Source of the DNA: Candidatus Zixiibacteriota bacterium
Lineage (GTDB): Bacteria; Zixibacteria; MSB-5A5; GN15; FEB-12
Direction of reading: 5' to 3'
DNA length: 64,000 bases
Assembly: GCA_040756055.1 (NCBI GenBank)
Contig: JBFLZR010000005.1
Coordinates: forward strand, 157,501-221,500
Below, piece by piece: positions 35,593 to 44,715 of the stretch (positions are counted from its first letter, which is position 1; each line of letters begins with the position of its first letter). The notes beneath the pieces were generated by a model that saw only the letters and a list, made by a program, of their open reading frames with translations, had not been told where the DNA came from and did not search any database. The position numbers and the translations under genes are program-made.

Positions 35593-36891
35593 ATGAGAAT
35601 ACGAAAATACATGATCGGCATAACGCTATTTGCGCTGCTTGCGGCCTGCTCCGCCAATGCGGCCATTTTCGACAACTCCCAAAAGCTGTCGCTTAAGATG
35701 GAAGATGTTTCGCTCCAGATGGTTCTCAACATGATCGCCGAGCAGTATTCTCTCAATCTGGTTCTTTCGGGCGAGGTTCAGGGTAATGTTTCCGTTCAGC
35801 TTCAGGATGTAGATATCGAGACCGCTCTGGAGTCAATACTCTATCCCAACGGTTACAATTACTATCTTCGCAACGATGTTATCGTGGTTAAACCGGTCGG
35901 TATGGACGCCGTTGGCGAACTTGAGTGCGAAATCGTTACGTTGAAATACGCCGACGCCGTAGCGGCCAAGTCGGCGCTGGAGACAATTAAGTCGAACAAG
36001 GGAAATATCGTAATCCTGGACAAAACCGATGACGCGACTACCTCGACATCCGGACAGTTGTACGCGCCCAACAGAATCGCCATTACCGATTACCCATCGG
36101 TGATAAGCAGAATGCTGAATCTGGTTACAAGTCTCGATCAGCCCGAACGACTGATTTCAATCGAAGTCAAGATCATCGAGACCAACATGGGCACTCAAAC
36201 CAAACTGGGCATCGAGTGGCCCAGCGCGGTTACGAGCAATTTTGGGGCGTCGTCCTCCACCTCCTCGACGACTAACACTGCCTCCAGTTCCACGGACGGT
36301 AAGCTGGGAGTGCTTGATCCCAATAACGGCAACTGGACCTGGGGGGCCCTCTCGGTCAATCAAGTCACGGCCGTGCTCAATATGCTCGAGCAGAGCGATA
36401 ACAGCAAGCTGATATCGGACCCGCACATAACGACGCTTGAGAATCATCAGGCGGTAATAAAAAGTGAGACAATCATTCCGATTCCGACAGTCAACCGTTT
36501 CACCGAAGGCGCGGCCACGCAGGATATCCTGACTTTCTACGATGAGGCTGTTGGTATTTCGCTCAAGGTGACGCCAAGAATAAACGAGGATGGCCGCATT
36601 ACCATGGATGTGGAGCCGCGGGTGGAAGACATTATCGGCTATACGGGTTCCGCCGAAGCCCAGAAACCGATCACAATCTCGAGATCGGTCCAGACAAGGA
36701 TCACCGTTGATGACGGTCAGACGGCCGCGCTGGGCGGATTGCTCAAGGAAGACATAATCAAGTCAGAAAAGAAAGTCCCGCTTCTGGGTTCGATTCCGCT
36801 GCTGGGCAAATTGTTGTTCACCTCAAGCTCGGAAGAGACCGAAAGAACGGACTTGATGATTCTGATTACCCCCCGAATCGTGGTCGACTAA
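35593..36891 (+). CDS. pilQ: Secretin (PilQ/GspD family)
   Basis: A 432-residue outer-membrane secretin: signal segment (about residues 1-24; LLAAC could be a lipobox), STN/N0-like domain (SLQMVLNMIAEQYSLNLVLSG), an N1-like domain, then the secretin core with the VPLLGSIPLLGKLLF motif and LMILITPRIV at the end. It is short because it lacks several N domains and the AMIN domain of classical PilQ. A Ser/Thr-rich stretch of about 25 residues (near residue 217) lies in the core, likely a surface loop. Last gene of the operon; its stop overlaps the convergent MauE-like gene. Confidence 0.93.
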   Translation: MRIRKYMIGITLFALLAACSANAAIFDNSQKLSLKMEDVSLQMVLNMIAEQYSLNLVLSGEVQGNVSVQLQDVDIETALESILYPNGYNYYLRNDVIVVKPVGMDAVGELECEIVTLKYADAVAAKSALETIKSNKGNIVILDKTDDATTSTSGQLYAPNRIAITDYPSVISRMLNLVTSLDQPERLISIEVKIIETNMGTQTKLGIEWPSAVTSNFGASSSTSSTTNTASSSTDGKLGVLDPNNGNWTWGALSVNQVTAVLNMLEQSDNSKLISDPHITTLENHQAVIKSETIIPIPTVNRFTEGAATQDILTFYDEAVGISLKVTPRINEDGRITMDVEPRVEDIIGYTGSAEAQKPITISRSVQTRITVDDGQTAALGGLLKEDIIKSEKKVPLLGSIPLLGKLLFTSSSEETERTDLMILITPRIVVD

Positions 36892-37334
36892 GCCCGCCCG
36901 AGCTTCCAGCGCTTCGACGGGCTGTACCACAGCCAGGCGGCAAGTATCAGAAGTCCCATATCGAACAGTATCGACTGCCAGATTGACGAATTTCCATCTC
37001 CCGAGGCTTTAAAGCAGCCACAGTCTAAATTTATCCCCCGCATGAGGGCGCTGCTCATCGCTATAATAAATACTACGGTCATTCCAGCGACAATCACAAT
37101 TGCTCCGCGATAATAAATTCCCGCGATAAGGCACAGGCCACACAGCAGTTCCAGCCACGGGAGAATTATGGCCAGCAGATTTATCGAGGATCCGGGCATA
37201 AGATGATAGTACCAGATCGAGCGAGCGAATTCCGATGGATCAACCAGCTTGTAATACGACGCATAGACAAAGGTTATTCCCAGCGTCAACCGGACCGCCA
37301 TCGTCACATAATCACTACCCACTACTTTTCGCAT
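36888..37334 (-). CDS. MauE/DoxX-family membrane protein
   Basis: A 148-residue protein with four membrane helices, of the DoxX/MauE family (LTLGITFVYASYYKLVDPSEFA, LLCGLCLIAGIYYRG). MauE-like members carry a Cys pair near the third loop; here it is LDCGCFK. MauE is needed for disulfide-rich protein maturation in methylamine dehydrogenase systems; in other genomes it works with thiol enzymes. The start lies inside the end of the rhodanese gene (13-base overlap), so the two are coupled. Confidence 0.85.
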   Translation of the reverse strand: MRKVVGSDYVTMAVRLTLGITFVYASYYKLVDPSEFARSIWYYHLMPGSSINLLAIILPWLELLCGLCLIAGIYYRGAIVIVAGMTVVFIIAMSSALMRGINLDCGCFKASGDGNSSIWQSILFDMGLLILAAWLWYSPSKRWKLGRA

Positions 37335-37840
37335 GGCGCTCTCCTCTCCATCTCAAGGCCGAACTTTTCCCACTCCCTGGCTCCGCCGAAAAATATCGAT
37401 GTCCGTGAATACCCCAGCGCCTGCATGTTTCTGGCCAGATGCAGCGACAAATCACATTCCTCACCGCTGCAGAAAATTATATAGGGCCGGTCTTTCGGCG
37501 AACCGCCGAGAGCGGAATCGATATAAGCTCCGATATTCTCCTCGGGGAGATATTCAAAGGGTATGTTTACGCTGCCGGGAATAGTGCCGCACTCGAACTC
37601 GGCCGGATCACGGGAGTCGATGAAAGTAACCTCGTGATTGCTGTACTCCATCTCAGCGACATCAACCGCTATAAACGGCGGGTCGCCCGGCTCCGCCGCG
37701 GGCGGGACTATCGGCCCATCGCCACTGGATAGTGACCGGTAATTTCCGATAAAGTCAATCCCTTTCGGTGAAATCAGATTGACACCCACTCCGAGGACGA
37801 TTGACAGGGCTAACAGCACGACAATCTGCCTGATTAGCAT
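37322..37840 (-). CDS. Membrane-anchored rhodanese-domain protein
   Basis: A 172-residue protein: N-terminal membrane anchor, then a single rhodanese domain facing the periplasm (VTFIDSRDPAEFECGTIPGSVNIPFE, seen as FIDSRDPAEFECG; active loop FCSGEECDLS with the catalytic Cys). It probably transfers sulfane sulfur or senses thiols. The ATG follows GAAGGGAAA. It is coupled to the MauE-like gene, suggesting a shared thiol or selenium/sulfur role at the membrane. Confidence 0.85.
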   Translation of the reverse strand: MLIRQIVVLLALSIVLGVGVNLISPKGIDFIGNYRSLSSGDGPIVPPAAEPGDPPFIAVDVAEMEYSNHEVTFIDSRDPAEFECGTIPGSVNIPFEYLPEENIGAYIDSALGGSPKDRPYIIFCSGEECDLSLHLARNMQALGYSRTSIFFGGAREWEKFGLEMERRAPCEK

Positions 37841-38008
37841 TTTCCCTTCGTTCCTTCCATCTCAACGCTGTCTTCGAATTCTGCCAGAGAAGATACAAAA
37901 ACTTCCGTGATTTTCAACCGTGTAATTATCTGCTTTTATACAACCGTGACTGAGGCGGGGTTCACGCAAACCGGCGATGGCCAAGTATTGTTTTCCCGAA
38001 GCCATGTC

Positions 38009-38040
38009 AAAAAACACGGGGTCCCCGATGGGAGACCCCG
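38009..38040 (-). terminator. Terminator of the sigma-like cassette
   Basis: On the minus strand CGGGGTC and GACCCCG pair over 7 bp and are followed by TGTTTTTT. It lies 42 bases after the small gene at 38082-38264. The stretch between 37841 and 38008 holds no gene. Confidence 0.85.
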
Positions 38041-38081
38041 CTAATTTCTAAAGGAACGATATTGTGCGACCGGACAATGTC

Positions 38082-38264
38082 TCAGTGAGCTCTGCTCGCT
38101 ACCGGTTTGTCGTGGTTCGCGACCAGTAGACTGTACCTGCCTGCCAGGATTTTACCAACCACAGAGGAGAACTTAGAAGGCGTCAGCACTTGAAGACTGT
38201 AAGAATGCCAGCAATCCTTCTCCCCTTTTTCGGCGTAGGTATCTTCGTCTTTGCGTCTTGGCAT
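38082..38264 (-). CDS. Small basic protein of unknown function
   Basis: A 60-residue protein beginning MPRRKDEDTYAEKGEKDC, rich in Lys/Arg/Asp, without signal or membrane segment. AGGGAG lies 6 bases before the ATG, which decides this start over a longer frame. It is the last gene before a strong terminator and follows the sigma-like gene 204 bases upstream. No family recognised. Confidence 0.5.
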   Translation of the reverse strand: MPRRKDEDTYAEKGEKDCWHSYSLQVLTPSKFSSVVGKILAGRYSLLVANHDKPVASRAH

Positions 38265-38467
38265 AGTTGGCTCCCTAATTTGTGTTTTCCCACTACCTGT
38301 GGCTTGAATGAAGTAGCTGCTCAAAACAGAAGTAAGCGATGAAAACATTTTAGGGATTAAACCAGGTACTTCGGATTCACCTCCTGTCAGCCAGGCTGGC
38401 CACTGTTGACTTTAGGACAGTCGCAAATATGTTTCCTAAATATCCCGCCTCACTATATAGATACAAA

Positions 38468-38797
38468 TCATCGAGGGTCAATTGCAACAACTTTCTGCAG
38501 TTTCTTTAGGGCGCGCCACTTGTAAATATTTACTACCTGTTGGGTTACGCCCAAGACGCGAGCGATCTCCCTTTCAGTCATGCCGTTAAGGTAGTATTCC
38601 ATTACCTGTTTCTGGCGAGCGGAGAGGGTGTTCCTTATGTGCCACTTGAGCCTATTTCGCATTTTCTTCAGCGCACCAGGCCCCGAGTTGATCCCACTTA
38701 AGACACTGTTGGACAGCCCCTTACTGGCCACCAACGAATTGGTCATGAGCTTATCCACAAGTACTTCGGCAAACTCATACTCTTTTCTGGGAGTCAC
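38468..38797 (-). CDS. Sigma-region-4-like helix-turn-helix protein
   Basis: A 109-residue protein. The C-terminal half matches sigma70 region 4/LuxR-type HTH: LSARQKQVMEYYLNGMTEREIARVLGVTQQVVNIYKWRALKKLQ, seen as LSARQKQVMEYYL and EIARVLGVTQQVVN. There is no region 2, so it cannot be a full sigma factor. It may bind DNA alone or help recruit polymerase. The start is GTG without a strong ribosome site, 14 bases after the upstream gene. Confidence 0.75.
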   Translation of the reverse strand: MTPRKEYEFAEVLVDKLMTNSLVASKGLSNSVLSGINSGPGALKKMRNRLKWHIRNTLSARQKQVMEYYLNGMTEREIARVLGVTQQVVNIYKWRALKKLQKVVAIDPR

Positions 38798-38811
38798 CGC
38801 AAACCCACAGT

Positions 38812-39345
38812 CTAATAAGTAAGTTTATACTCAGTCCGTATCTTCTTCAATTCCTCGAGGGAGATATTGAATTTCAGTGAGGTTTCTTCCCTTATTTCAT
38901 TAATGGCGATTCGTCTCTCGTATGCAGACAGGTCTTTAGGCAACTGGGCATAGCGATCCTTGTAATACTGCAGGATCTTTTCATGCATAGTCAGAGTTTT
39001 TGTGGTGGGCGCGGATGTCTTGACCAAAGTAGCGGCTGGTTTCGCGACAGCTTTAGCGGCCTCCAATTGGTTCTGTGTTTCGTCAACCAGATTTTCCAGT
39101 GAGTCAACGGTCGAGCGATAGGCCTGGTCTTTGCGCGTCAGCGAGTCTGCGTAGACGACATCTTTCTCGGCCAGGGCCATTTGAAGAGAGTCGGCTACTT
39201 GCCGCGCGCTATCAAGGCTTATCCCGGCCTGTGCCGTCCCTTTATTGTAAAAGGCCATGCTCCGGTCATGTTCACGATAGGTCTTGACATAGCTCAAGGC
39301 TACAATCAAAACGAGCAGCACTGCAGCAATCAGGATTTTTTTCAT
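38812..39345 (-). CDS. Membrane-anchored coiled-coil protein of unknown function
   Basis: A 177-residue protein with an N-terminal membrane helix (KKILIAAVLLVLIVALSYV), a coiled coil over about residues 45-100 (SLQMALAEKDVVYADSLTRK), a short Pro/Ala/Thr linker and a charged helical C-terminal domain (MHEKILQYYKDRYAQLPKDL). The C-terminal domain looks compact and conserved but I cannot name it. AGGCGAG precedes the ATG. It is first in the cassette with the sigma-like gene and the small basic protein. Confidence 0.7.
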   Translation of the reverse strand: MKKILIAAVLLVLIVALSYVKTYREHDRSMAFYNKGTAQAGISLDSARQVADSLQMALAEKDVVYADSLTRKDQAYRSTVDSLENLVDETQNQLEAAKAVAKPAATLVKTSAPTTKTLTMHEKILQYYKDRYAQLPKDLSAYERRIAINEIREETSLKFNISLEELKKIRTEYKLTY

Positions 39346-39456
39346 TGAACTCGCCTACTATTCTTATTGGCAGAATAGGCGGGCCGAATCTGAGTGTCAA
39401 GTTTGAACTTTTAACCGGGATCAGGGCTAAGATGTCGATGGTGATTGGCCGCCGGA

Positions 39457-40476
39457 CTATATTTCTGCGGCAGCTGTCTTTTCCAGGTCCTTAAGGGTGA
39501 GATGTTCTTTCTTGAGGAAATAGAATCCCATAAGGGTGACGACGACATACTGCGTGGCGTGAAGCACCAGGGCGCACGACAGGGCCCTTTCATCGGTGAT
39601 CCCGTACACGCTGAGGGAAATAACGACCCCATAATGATAAACGCCCAGAAAACCGGGAGTCGAGGGCGCCAGTATCAGGACTGACACGACCACGAGCAAG
39701 ACGAACGAGGCGTCGAGCGGGATATTGAATCCGAATACCTTGAAGACAAAATAGTTTGACAGTCCCATCAGTATCCAGATCAGCAGGGTCTGAACACTCA
39801 CCGATATGACGGCCCTGAAGTCAGTGAGAAACTCCAGGCCGCGCGAGAATTTGATGATTATACTTTGCAGCAGATCGGTCGCCTTGTCAGGCAGAAACGA
39901 AAGATACCGTTTAAGGAAATTTCCTATCTGGCTGGGTTTGGTGGCCAGCAAAAGCATTGCCAGAAGGCCAATCAGCGCGATAGCGATGGCCAGCTTGGTG
40001 GCGGCGACCATATTGTCCTGGATATGCGCGCGCAAGCTTGGCGAATAAGAAATCACCGCTCCGAAAATGACCAGCAGCGCCATTAAATCAAAAACCATCC
40101 GTTCAACGAAGATCGTTGCCAGCGACGCCGATTTCGTGACTCCCTTGTCCTGGCTTGACAGCGAATATGCTCTCACAAACTCACCGAGCCTGAGCGGGAG
40201 CACGTTGTTCGCCATGAAGCCGATACAGGTAGCCGCCAGCAGATTGGAGAATTCTACGCGCTTAATCGGGGCCAGCATGAATCTCCAGCGATACGCCCGC
40301 TGATACATGGTGAGCACAATCATCAGGATATTCGGGATGAGCCACAGATACTCGGCGTCCTTCAGCGCGGTCACCAGTTTGGCTATGTCGATATTGCGAA
40401 ACAGCGCCCATATCAGTAGCCCGGATATAACCAGCCCCACCACAATGTAAATGGTCTTGCGCTGACTCGCAGTCAT
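39457..40476 (-). CDS. LPG_synthase_TM/UPF0104 family membrane protein (flippase-like)
   Basis: A 339-residue protein with about eight membrane helices of the LPG_synthase_TM family (UPF0104): NVLPLRLGEFVRAYSLS, AS-LATIFVERMVFDLMAL seen as TIFVERMVFDLM, and STPGFLGVYHYG near the C-terminus. Relatives transfer or move aminoacylated or glycosylated lipids. The soluble LPG synthetase domain is absent. The start is the ATG overlapping the upstream stop (ATGA), with GGGAGAGAAG as ribosome site. Third gene of a glycan operon. Confidence 0.85.
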   Translation of the reverse strand: MTASQRKTIYIVVGLVISGLLIWALFRNIDIAKLVTALKDAEYLWLIPNILMIVLTMYQRAYRWRFMLAPIKRVEFSNLLAATCIGFMANNVLPLRLGEFVRAYSLSSQDKGVTKSASLATIFVERMVFDLMALLVIFGAVISYSPSLRAHIQDNMVAATKLAIAIALIGLLAMLLLATKPSQIGNFLKRYLSFLPDKATDLLQSIIIKFSRGLEFLTDFRAVISVSVQTLLIWILMGLSNYFVFKVFGFNIPLDASFVLLVVVSVLILAPSTPGFLGVYHYGVVISLSVYGITDERALSCALVLHATQYVVVTLMGFYFLKKEHLTLKDLEKTAAAEI

Positions 40477-41588
40477 TTCTTCTCTCCCGCGAGCTGCTGC
40501 AAAAGAGCGTTGAATTTTGCGGCAGCATTGTCCCAGTTGAATTTTTCGGCCCACTGAAGACCGCCTTTTTCCAATCGAATCCTCAGATCAACGTCTGTCA
40601 GCACCGACAGAAGTTTCTGCGCAAATTGATCGATATTACCATACGGATAGAGAAAACCAGTCTCACCGTCGCGGACCGAGTCTCTCAACCCCGGTGAATC
40701 CGCAGCGACCACAGCGGTACCCACTGAATTTGCTTCGATATTTGTCAACCCCCAGCCCTCTTTCAGTGACGGCAGCACAGCCACGTGAGCCCGCCTCATT
40801 CGGGTCACCTTTTCTTGTGTCGAGACATAACCGGGGAATTCTATGTTTTCACTCAGTCCGAGCCGTAACGCCAGGTTCTTGAGGTCATCCAGGTAGTCCC
40901 CGTCACCGACCACCATAAGACGCGATGTCGGCAGTTGCTTTTTCACGATCGCAAATGCCTGTATCAGGTGTTGCACTGACTTGTATTTCTTAATCCTGCC
41001 GAGGTATAGAATCGTCGGATCATCGTATTTCGTCACGGCCGGGTCAAATGAGTAAAGCTCCCTGTCAATTCCGCAGTGGATCACCGATATATCTTCTTTT
41101 GGCACTCCCCTGAGACGGATATCCTCGGCTGTCGATTCGGAAATAACGTTGAAAGGTCGTCCCCGGTAAACCGGCACCAGCGGTTTCTCCGCCAGATAAA
41201 TATATGTACCGAGCAGGAAATTAATCTCGTGAAAGACCGTGGTTGCGAAAAGATGCGGCACTACTACCAGTGTCTTCAGATTAAGATACAGGGGCGTATA
41301 GAAAGGAATTTTATTGATATCTTCAATCAGGATATCGAACCGGTTTTCCCTGACGAGCTTTCGCAAATGAAAAGGTGCAATCAGATTAAAATTGTACCTG
41401 TTACCGCGGCGAATAATTTTAATTCCCGCAATGGTCTCTTCTGGCGGGCAGCCGGTCCATCCGGAACAAAAGAGCGTAACCTCGTGTCCGCAGGTGACCA
41501 GACGACGCAGAAGCTCCTCGAGGTGTACTTCGGCGCCTCCGGCATAAGGGTTCTTCAGATCATTCCAGTTCAGCGCAAGAATTTTCAT
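40473..41588 (-). CDS. Family 4 glycosyltransferase
   Basis: A 371-residue GT-B fold retaining transferase of family GT4: YAGGAEVHLEELLRRL donor-side start, ILYLGRIKKYKSVQHLIQAF and the EGWGLTNIEANSVGTAVVA block, seen as LKEGWGLTNIEA, with the E-x7-E nucleotide-sugar motif. Sugar and acceptor are unknown. It overlaps both neighbours by 4 bases, between a DUF2723 membrane protein and a flippase-like protein, so it likely acts on a lipid-linked glycan. Confidence 0.93.
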   Translation of the reverse strand: MKILALNWNDLKNPYAGGAEVHLEELLRRLVTCGHEVTLFCSGWTGCPPEETIAGIKIIRRGNRYNFNLIAPFHLRKLVRENRFDILIEDINKIPFYTPLYLNLKTLVVVPHLFATTVFHEINFLLGTYIYLAEKPLVPVYRGRPFNVISESTAEDIRLRGVPKEDISVIHCGIDRELYSFDPAVTKYDDPTILYLGRIKKYKSVQHLIQAFAIVKKQLPTSRLMVVGDGDYLDDLKNLALRLGLSENIEFPGYVSTQEKVTRMRRAHVAVLPSLKEGWGLTNIEANSVGTAVVAADSPGLRDSVRDGETGFLYPYGNIDQFAQKLLSVLTDVDLRIRLEKGGLQWAEKFNWDNAAAKFNALLQQLAGEKK

Positions 41589-44500
41589 TGATTGACGCCT
41601 TTAAGTGAGTCGAGCCGGCGTATTTCCTTTTCAATATTGTTCAGAAGTCCGGAGATCTCAGCGTCATCGGGATTGCGTTGCACCCAGCTTCGAAGAAGGC
41701 TGCGCAAGTCATCGAGCCGCCTGGTTTCGAAATAAAAGCGCATGAGGTCTTCCAGGGCCGGTCTGTAGTTCGGGTACTGCTGCAAAAGTTGCCGGAGGAT
41801 ATTTTCGCCCGCCCCGGAATTACCCTGCCTCATCTCCAGCCTTGCCATAAGCGCCGTAAGTGGTTTTATATCGGCGTACACCGACGTTTCCATAAGCCGC
41901 TGAAGCTTATCTCTTTGACCGATGTCGGCATATATCGATGCCAGATAAGTGATAGCGTCAGTCGAATGAGGAATATATTCCACCGCTTTTTCCATGAGCC
42001 AGGCTGCCCGTCCATAATCGCCGGCCCTTAAAAGCGTATCGGCTACCCGCATAAACGTTCCCGCATAGTTTTCGGTAAGACGAAGCGTTGTTTCGCTCTT
42101 GTATATAGTCGGGTCGGCTATACTCCGATACTTGAATTTATCGGGGTTGGTAAGCAGATCTATGCTGGCCTCGACATCGATTGTCATGGTTCCGTTAGTC
42201 CGTGTCATTCGCCAGGCCTGACCATTCATGACCAGCAGCGAGTCGATATTCTGTCCCATGAACTTGCGCGAAGACGGGGGCACGGTCATAAGGAAATTGA
42301 TCGGGCGACGTCCATAATTTTCTTTAATTGCCGCCGACACGACCTGATTCGCCAGCCGGTGGATATTACCAAATTGATCGCGAAAAACGACCAGCGAGTC
42401 TATCTGCCCTTCTGTCCAGCCCAGATCGACGCCCATGGGATAAACAAGGTGTTTGATATACCATTTCGTGTTGGCCAGCGACATATTAATAATGTCCACA
42501 TCCTGACGGATATGATAGACCTCCTGAAGACACCAGAGCGGGAAAGTATCGTTGTCGCCAACGGTTACGAGTATGGCGTTTGGATCCGCGGAAATCAAAA
42601 AATTCCATGCATAATCGTACGGCATATAATCGCGGGAGCGGTCCGACAGAAAGTAGTTGTTGGCCAGCGTGAACGACGGCAGCAAAAACAATACCAGCGA
42701 CAAGCCCGCGACATAATTGCGCACCGTTTTCGATTTGCCCTGTAAGCTCTCCCTTATAAAATGCACCACCGATGCCAGACCCAATCCTATAGCGAGTCCA
42801 AACATTATGTATGCGGGTGTGAAGAAGTAATCCCGGTCACGCACTTCGATATAATCCAGCCCCGTTGCCAGATTTTGCCGGGTACCATCGGCGAAATTCA
42901 TATACAGCACCAGGCCAACCGACGCCAACAGGAACAGGACGACAAAGGGCACTCCCGCCCGCGCACGCCGTCGCAAAAGTTCCCAGATACCAAAAAGCCC
43001 AACGACGAAAAGCGGTACAAAGCGCACGCCGGTCACGCCATATTGTTCTTTGAAGAAGCGCCACAGACCCATGCGGCGGTAATCTCCCAACTGATTTCCC
43101 CACTCTCCCCGCCGCTCGAACATCCGCTCGACCATCGACTGGCTGCCGTACTGTTTTCGTTCGATGAAGTTGATGGTGGCCTCGAGGCTTTCGGAGGGAT
43201 TGTTCTCGTTGAGCATCGGCTTGTGTGCCGACCGGATCGGAATGAACATATGGGTCGAATAGCCCAGCACCGCGACGAGCAATATTGCCAGGGCATTTTT
43301 CCAGCCGGGCCGTTTGAGAACAAGACCGGCTACCAGTATCACGATAGCCCCCGCAATCAGACTGTAGAAAAATTCCCAGACGCCAAGCACGACAGTGGAC
43401 ACGCAGGCCAGGGCGATAAGAGTGGTCCAGTTCACATATCGATAGATGGCTACGAACAGACCAATTCCGACTATGACGGTCGCCAGCAGGAAGATATGGT
43501 ATCCCCTTATATTGAGCGCCACGATACCGGTCATTATACCTGCCGCCAGTATGAATATCGCCGACACTAAAAAGTGGGATCGAGCTTCGCTTTCGCGCGG
43601 CAATTTGAAATACCTGTACAGGAGGAACAAACCGCCCGCCGCAGTGAGAACAAACGAGACCTTGCCTATCACGCCGAGGGTGTCGAGTGCAGTTGCCATC
43701 GAATTTGCCCCGCTTGACCCGCTGATGGCGCGAACCGCGTGTCCCGCCAGAGGGATTACGGACATAAGTAACCCTCCGGCGACCCAGAGATATATGGTCG
43801 GCATTTTTTCGTATGAGAAGATATAGAAAAGATAGACGATTAGGGCGATAGCCACCGGGATATAATAAGGTATTTCATTCGGGCGCGAAGACAAGGCGAA
43901 TATCAGATAGAGTTCGAATAGAACAAAGGCTCCGACGCCCAGCCATATCCGCCCGGGTGTCCCCGGCTTCAAAATGAACAGCAGCGCTACCGCCGGAAGA
44001 GCCAGAAAAGTCGTCATGTGTACGCCGATGCCCGCGAAGGCCACGTAGAAAGCCAGGAGCATAAAGCGCTGGCCGGCGTTCGTGCCGGCGCGCTCGTAGT
44101 AAAGAAGTCCGAGCCAGACGACCGCCATCAGCATCATCATCGACAGGCCGTACACTTCCGTCTCCACCGAGTTGTTCCAGTTGGTCAATGAGAAGGCTGA
44201 AAACAGGGCTCCGCTTGCGCCGCCGGCATATACAATGACCCGCGTAAGCGTGCTTTTGTCCACCTGGAAACATGCCCGGAGCAATCTTACGAGGACCAGA
44301 TAACCGAACAGAGCGGTAAACGATGATGATATCACCGAAAGCATATTGAGGCGAACGGCGATATCGGATGACCAGGGGATCAGGCTGAAAAGGCGGCCAA
44401 TCAGAATGTAGAGCGGAGTACCCGGCGGATGGGGAATACCCAGGATATAGCTTGCGGCGATGAATTCGCCACAGTCCCAGAACGACAGGGTCGGCGCTTT

Positions 44501-44593
44501 CGTCAAGGTATACACGACAACCACCGCCAACCATACCGCGAAAGCGACAAGGGCGTTGGGGCGATCAAAACTCGCTGAAGTAGATAATTTCAT
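41585..44593 (-). CDS. Large DUF2723 membrane protein with C-terminal TPR domain
   Basis: A 1002-residue protein with the DUF2723 motifs (FWDCGEFIAASYILGIPHPPGTP, seen as FWDCGEFIA and HPPGTPLY) in an N-terminal polytopic part, a middle soluble segment (GDNDTFPLWCLQEVY) and TPR-like repeats after about residue 850 (YGRAAWLMEKAVEYIP, LEDLMRFYFETRRLDDL). It resembles a GT-C glycosyltransferase using a lipid-linked donor, with TPRs for protein contacts. It is longer than the paralogue at 3557-5611 (684 residues). First gene of the glycan operon. Confidence 0.88.
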   Translation of the reverse strand: MKLSTSASFDRPNALVAFAVWLAVVVVYTLTKAPTLSFWDCGEFIAASYILGIPHPPGTPLYILIGRLFSLIPWSSDIAVRLNMLSVISSSFTALFGYLVLVRLLRACFQVDKSTLTRVIVYAGGASGALFSAFSLTNWNNSVETEVYGLSMMMLMAVVWLGLLYYERAGTNAGQRFMLLAFYVAFAGIGVHMTTFLALPAVALLFILKPGTPGRIWLGVGAFVLFELYLIFALSSRPNEIPYYIPVAIALIVYLFYIFSYEKMPTIYLWVAGGLLMSVIPLAGHAVRAISGSSGANSMATALDTLGVIGKVSFVLTAAGGLFLLYRYFKLPRESEARSHFLVSAIFILAAGIMTGIVALNIRGYHIFLLATVIVGIGLFVAIYRYVNWTTLIALACVSTVVLGVWEFFYSLIAGAIVILVAGLVLKRPGWKNALAILLVAVLGYSTHMFIPIRSAHKPMLNENNPSESLEATINFIERKQYGSQSMVERMFERRGEWGNQLGDYRRMGLWRFFKEQYGVTGVRFVPLFVVGLFGIWELLRRRARAGVPFVVLFLLASVGLVLYMNFADGTRQNLATGLDYIEVRDRDYFFTPAYIMFGLAIGLGLASVVHFIRESLQGKSKTVRNYVAGLSLVLFLLPSFTLANNYFLSDRSRDYMPYDYAWNFLISADPNAILVTVGDNDTFPLWCLQEVYHIRQDVDIINMSLANTKWYIKHLVYPMGVDLGWTEGQIDSLVVFRDQFGNIHRLANQVVSAAIKENYGRRPINFLMTVPPSSRKFMGQNIDSLLVMNGQAWRMTRTNGTMTIDVEASIDLLTNPDKFKYRSIADPTIYKSETTLRLTENYAGTFMRVADTLLRAGDYGRAAWLMEKAVEYIPHSTDAITYLASIYADIGQRDKLQRLMETSVYADIKPLTALMARLEMRQGNSGAGENILRQLLQQYPNYRPALEDLMRFYFETRRLDDLRSLLRSWVQRNPDDAEISGLLNNIEKEIRRLDSLKGVNQ

Positions 44594-44660
44594 CGGTCCG
44601 ATAACGAATATATTCCCGCGAAAGAAGGTTTCGTGCTAACGCAATCTCTAAAGAAATGCA

Positions 44661-44689
44661 AATATATGCGGTTCGATGTCAAATTACAA
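44661..44689 (-). promoter_or_regulatory. Candidate promoter of the glycan operon
   Basis: The minus strand has TTGTAA (44684-44689), 17 bases, TATATT (44661-44666), 67 bases upstream of the DUF2723 start. It lies between nusB and this operon. Confidence 0.45.
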
Positions 44690-44715
44690 ATTCTTTGAGG
44701 TCGCCGCGATTTCGG

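Noticed and set aside
38370-38400. Strong AGGAGGTG ribosome site on the minus strand without a gene
   Set aside because: The only frame after it is a GTG start with seven codons and a stop. A leader peptide is possible but nothing else supports it.
42761-43570. A 269-codon plus-strand frame antisense to the DUF2723 gene
   Set aside because: It is His/Gln/Arg-rich antisense of membrane-protein codons, with no ribosome site or known domain.
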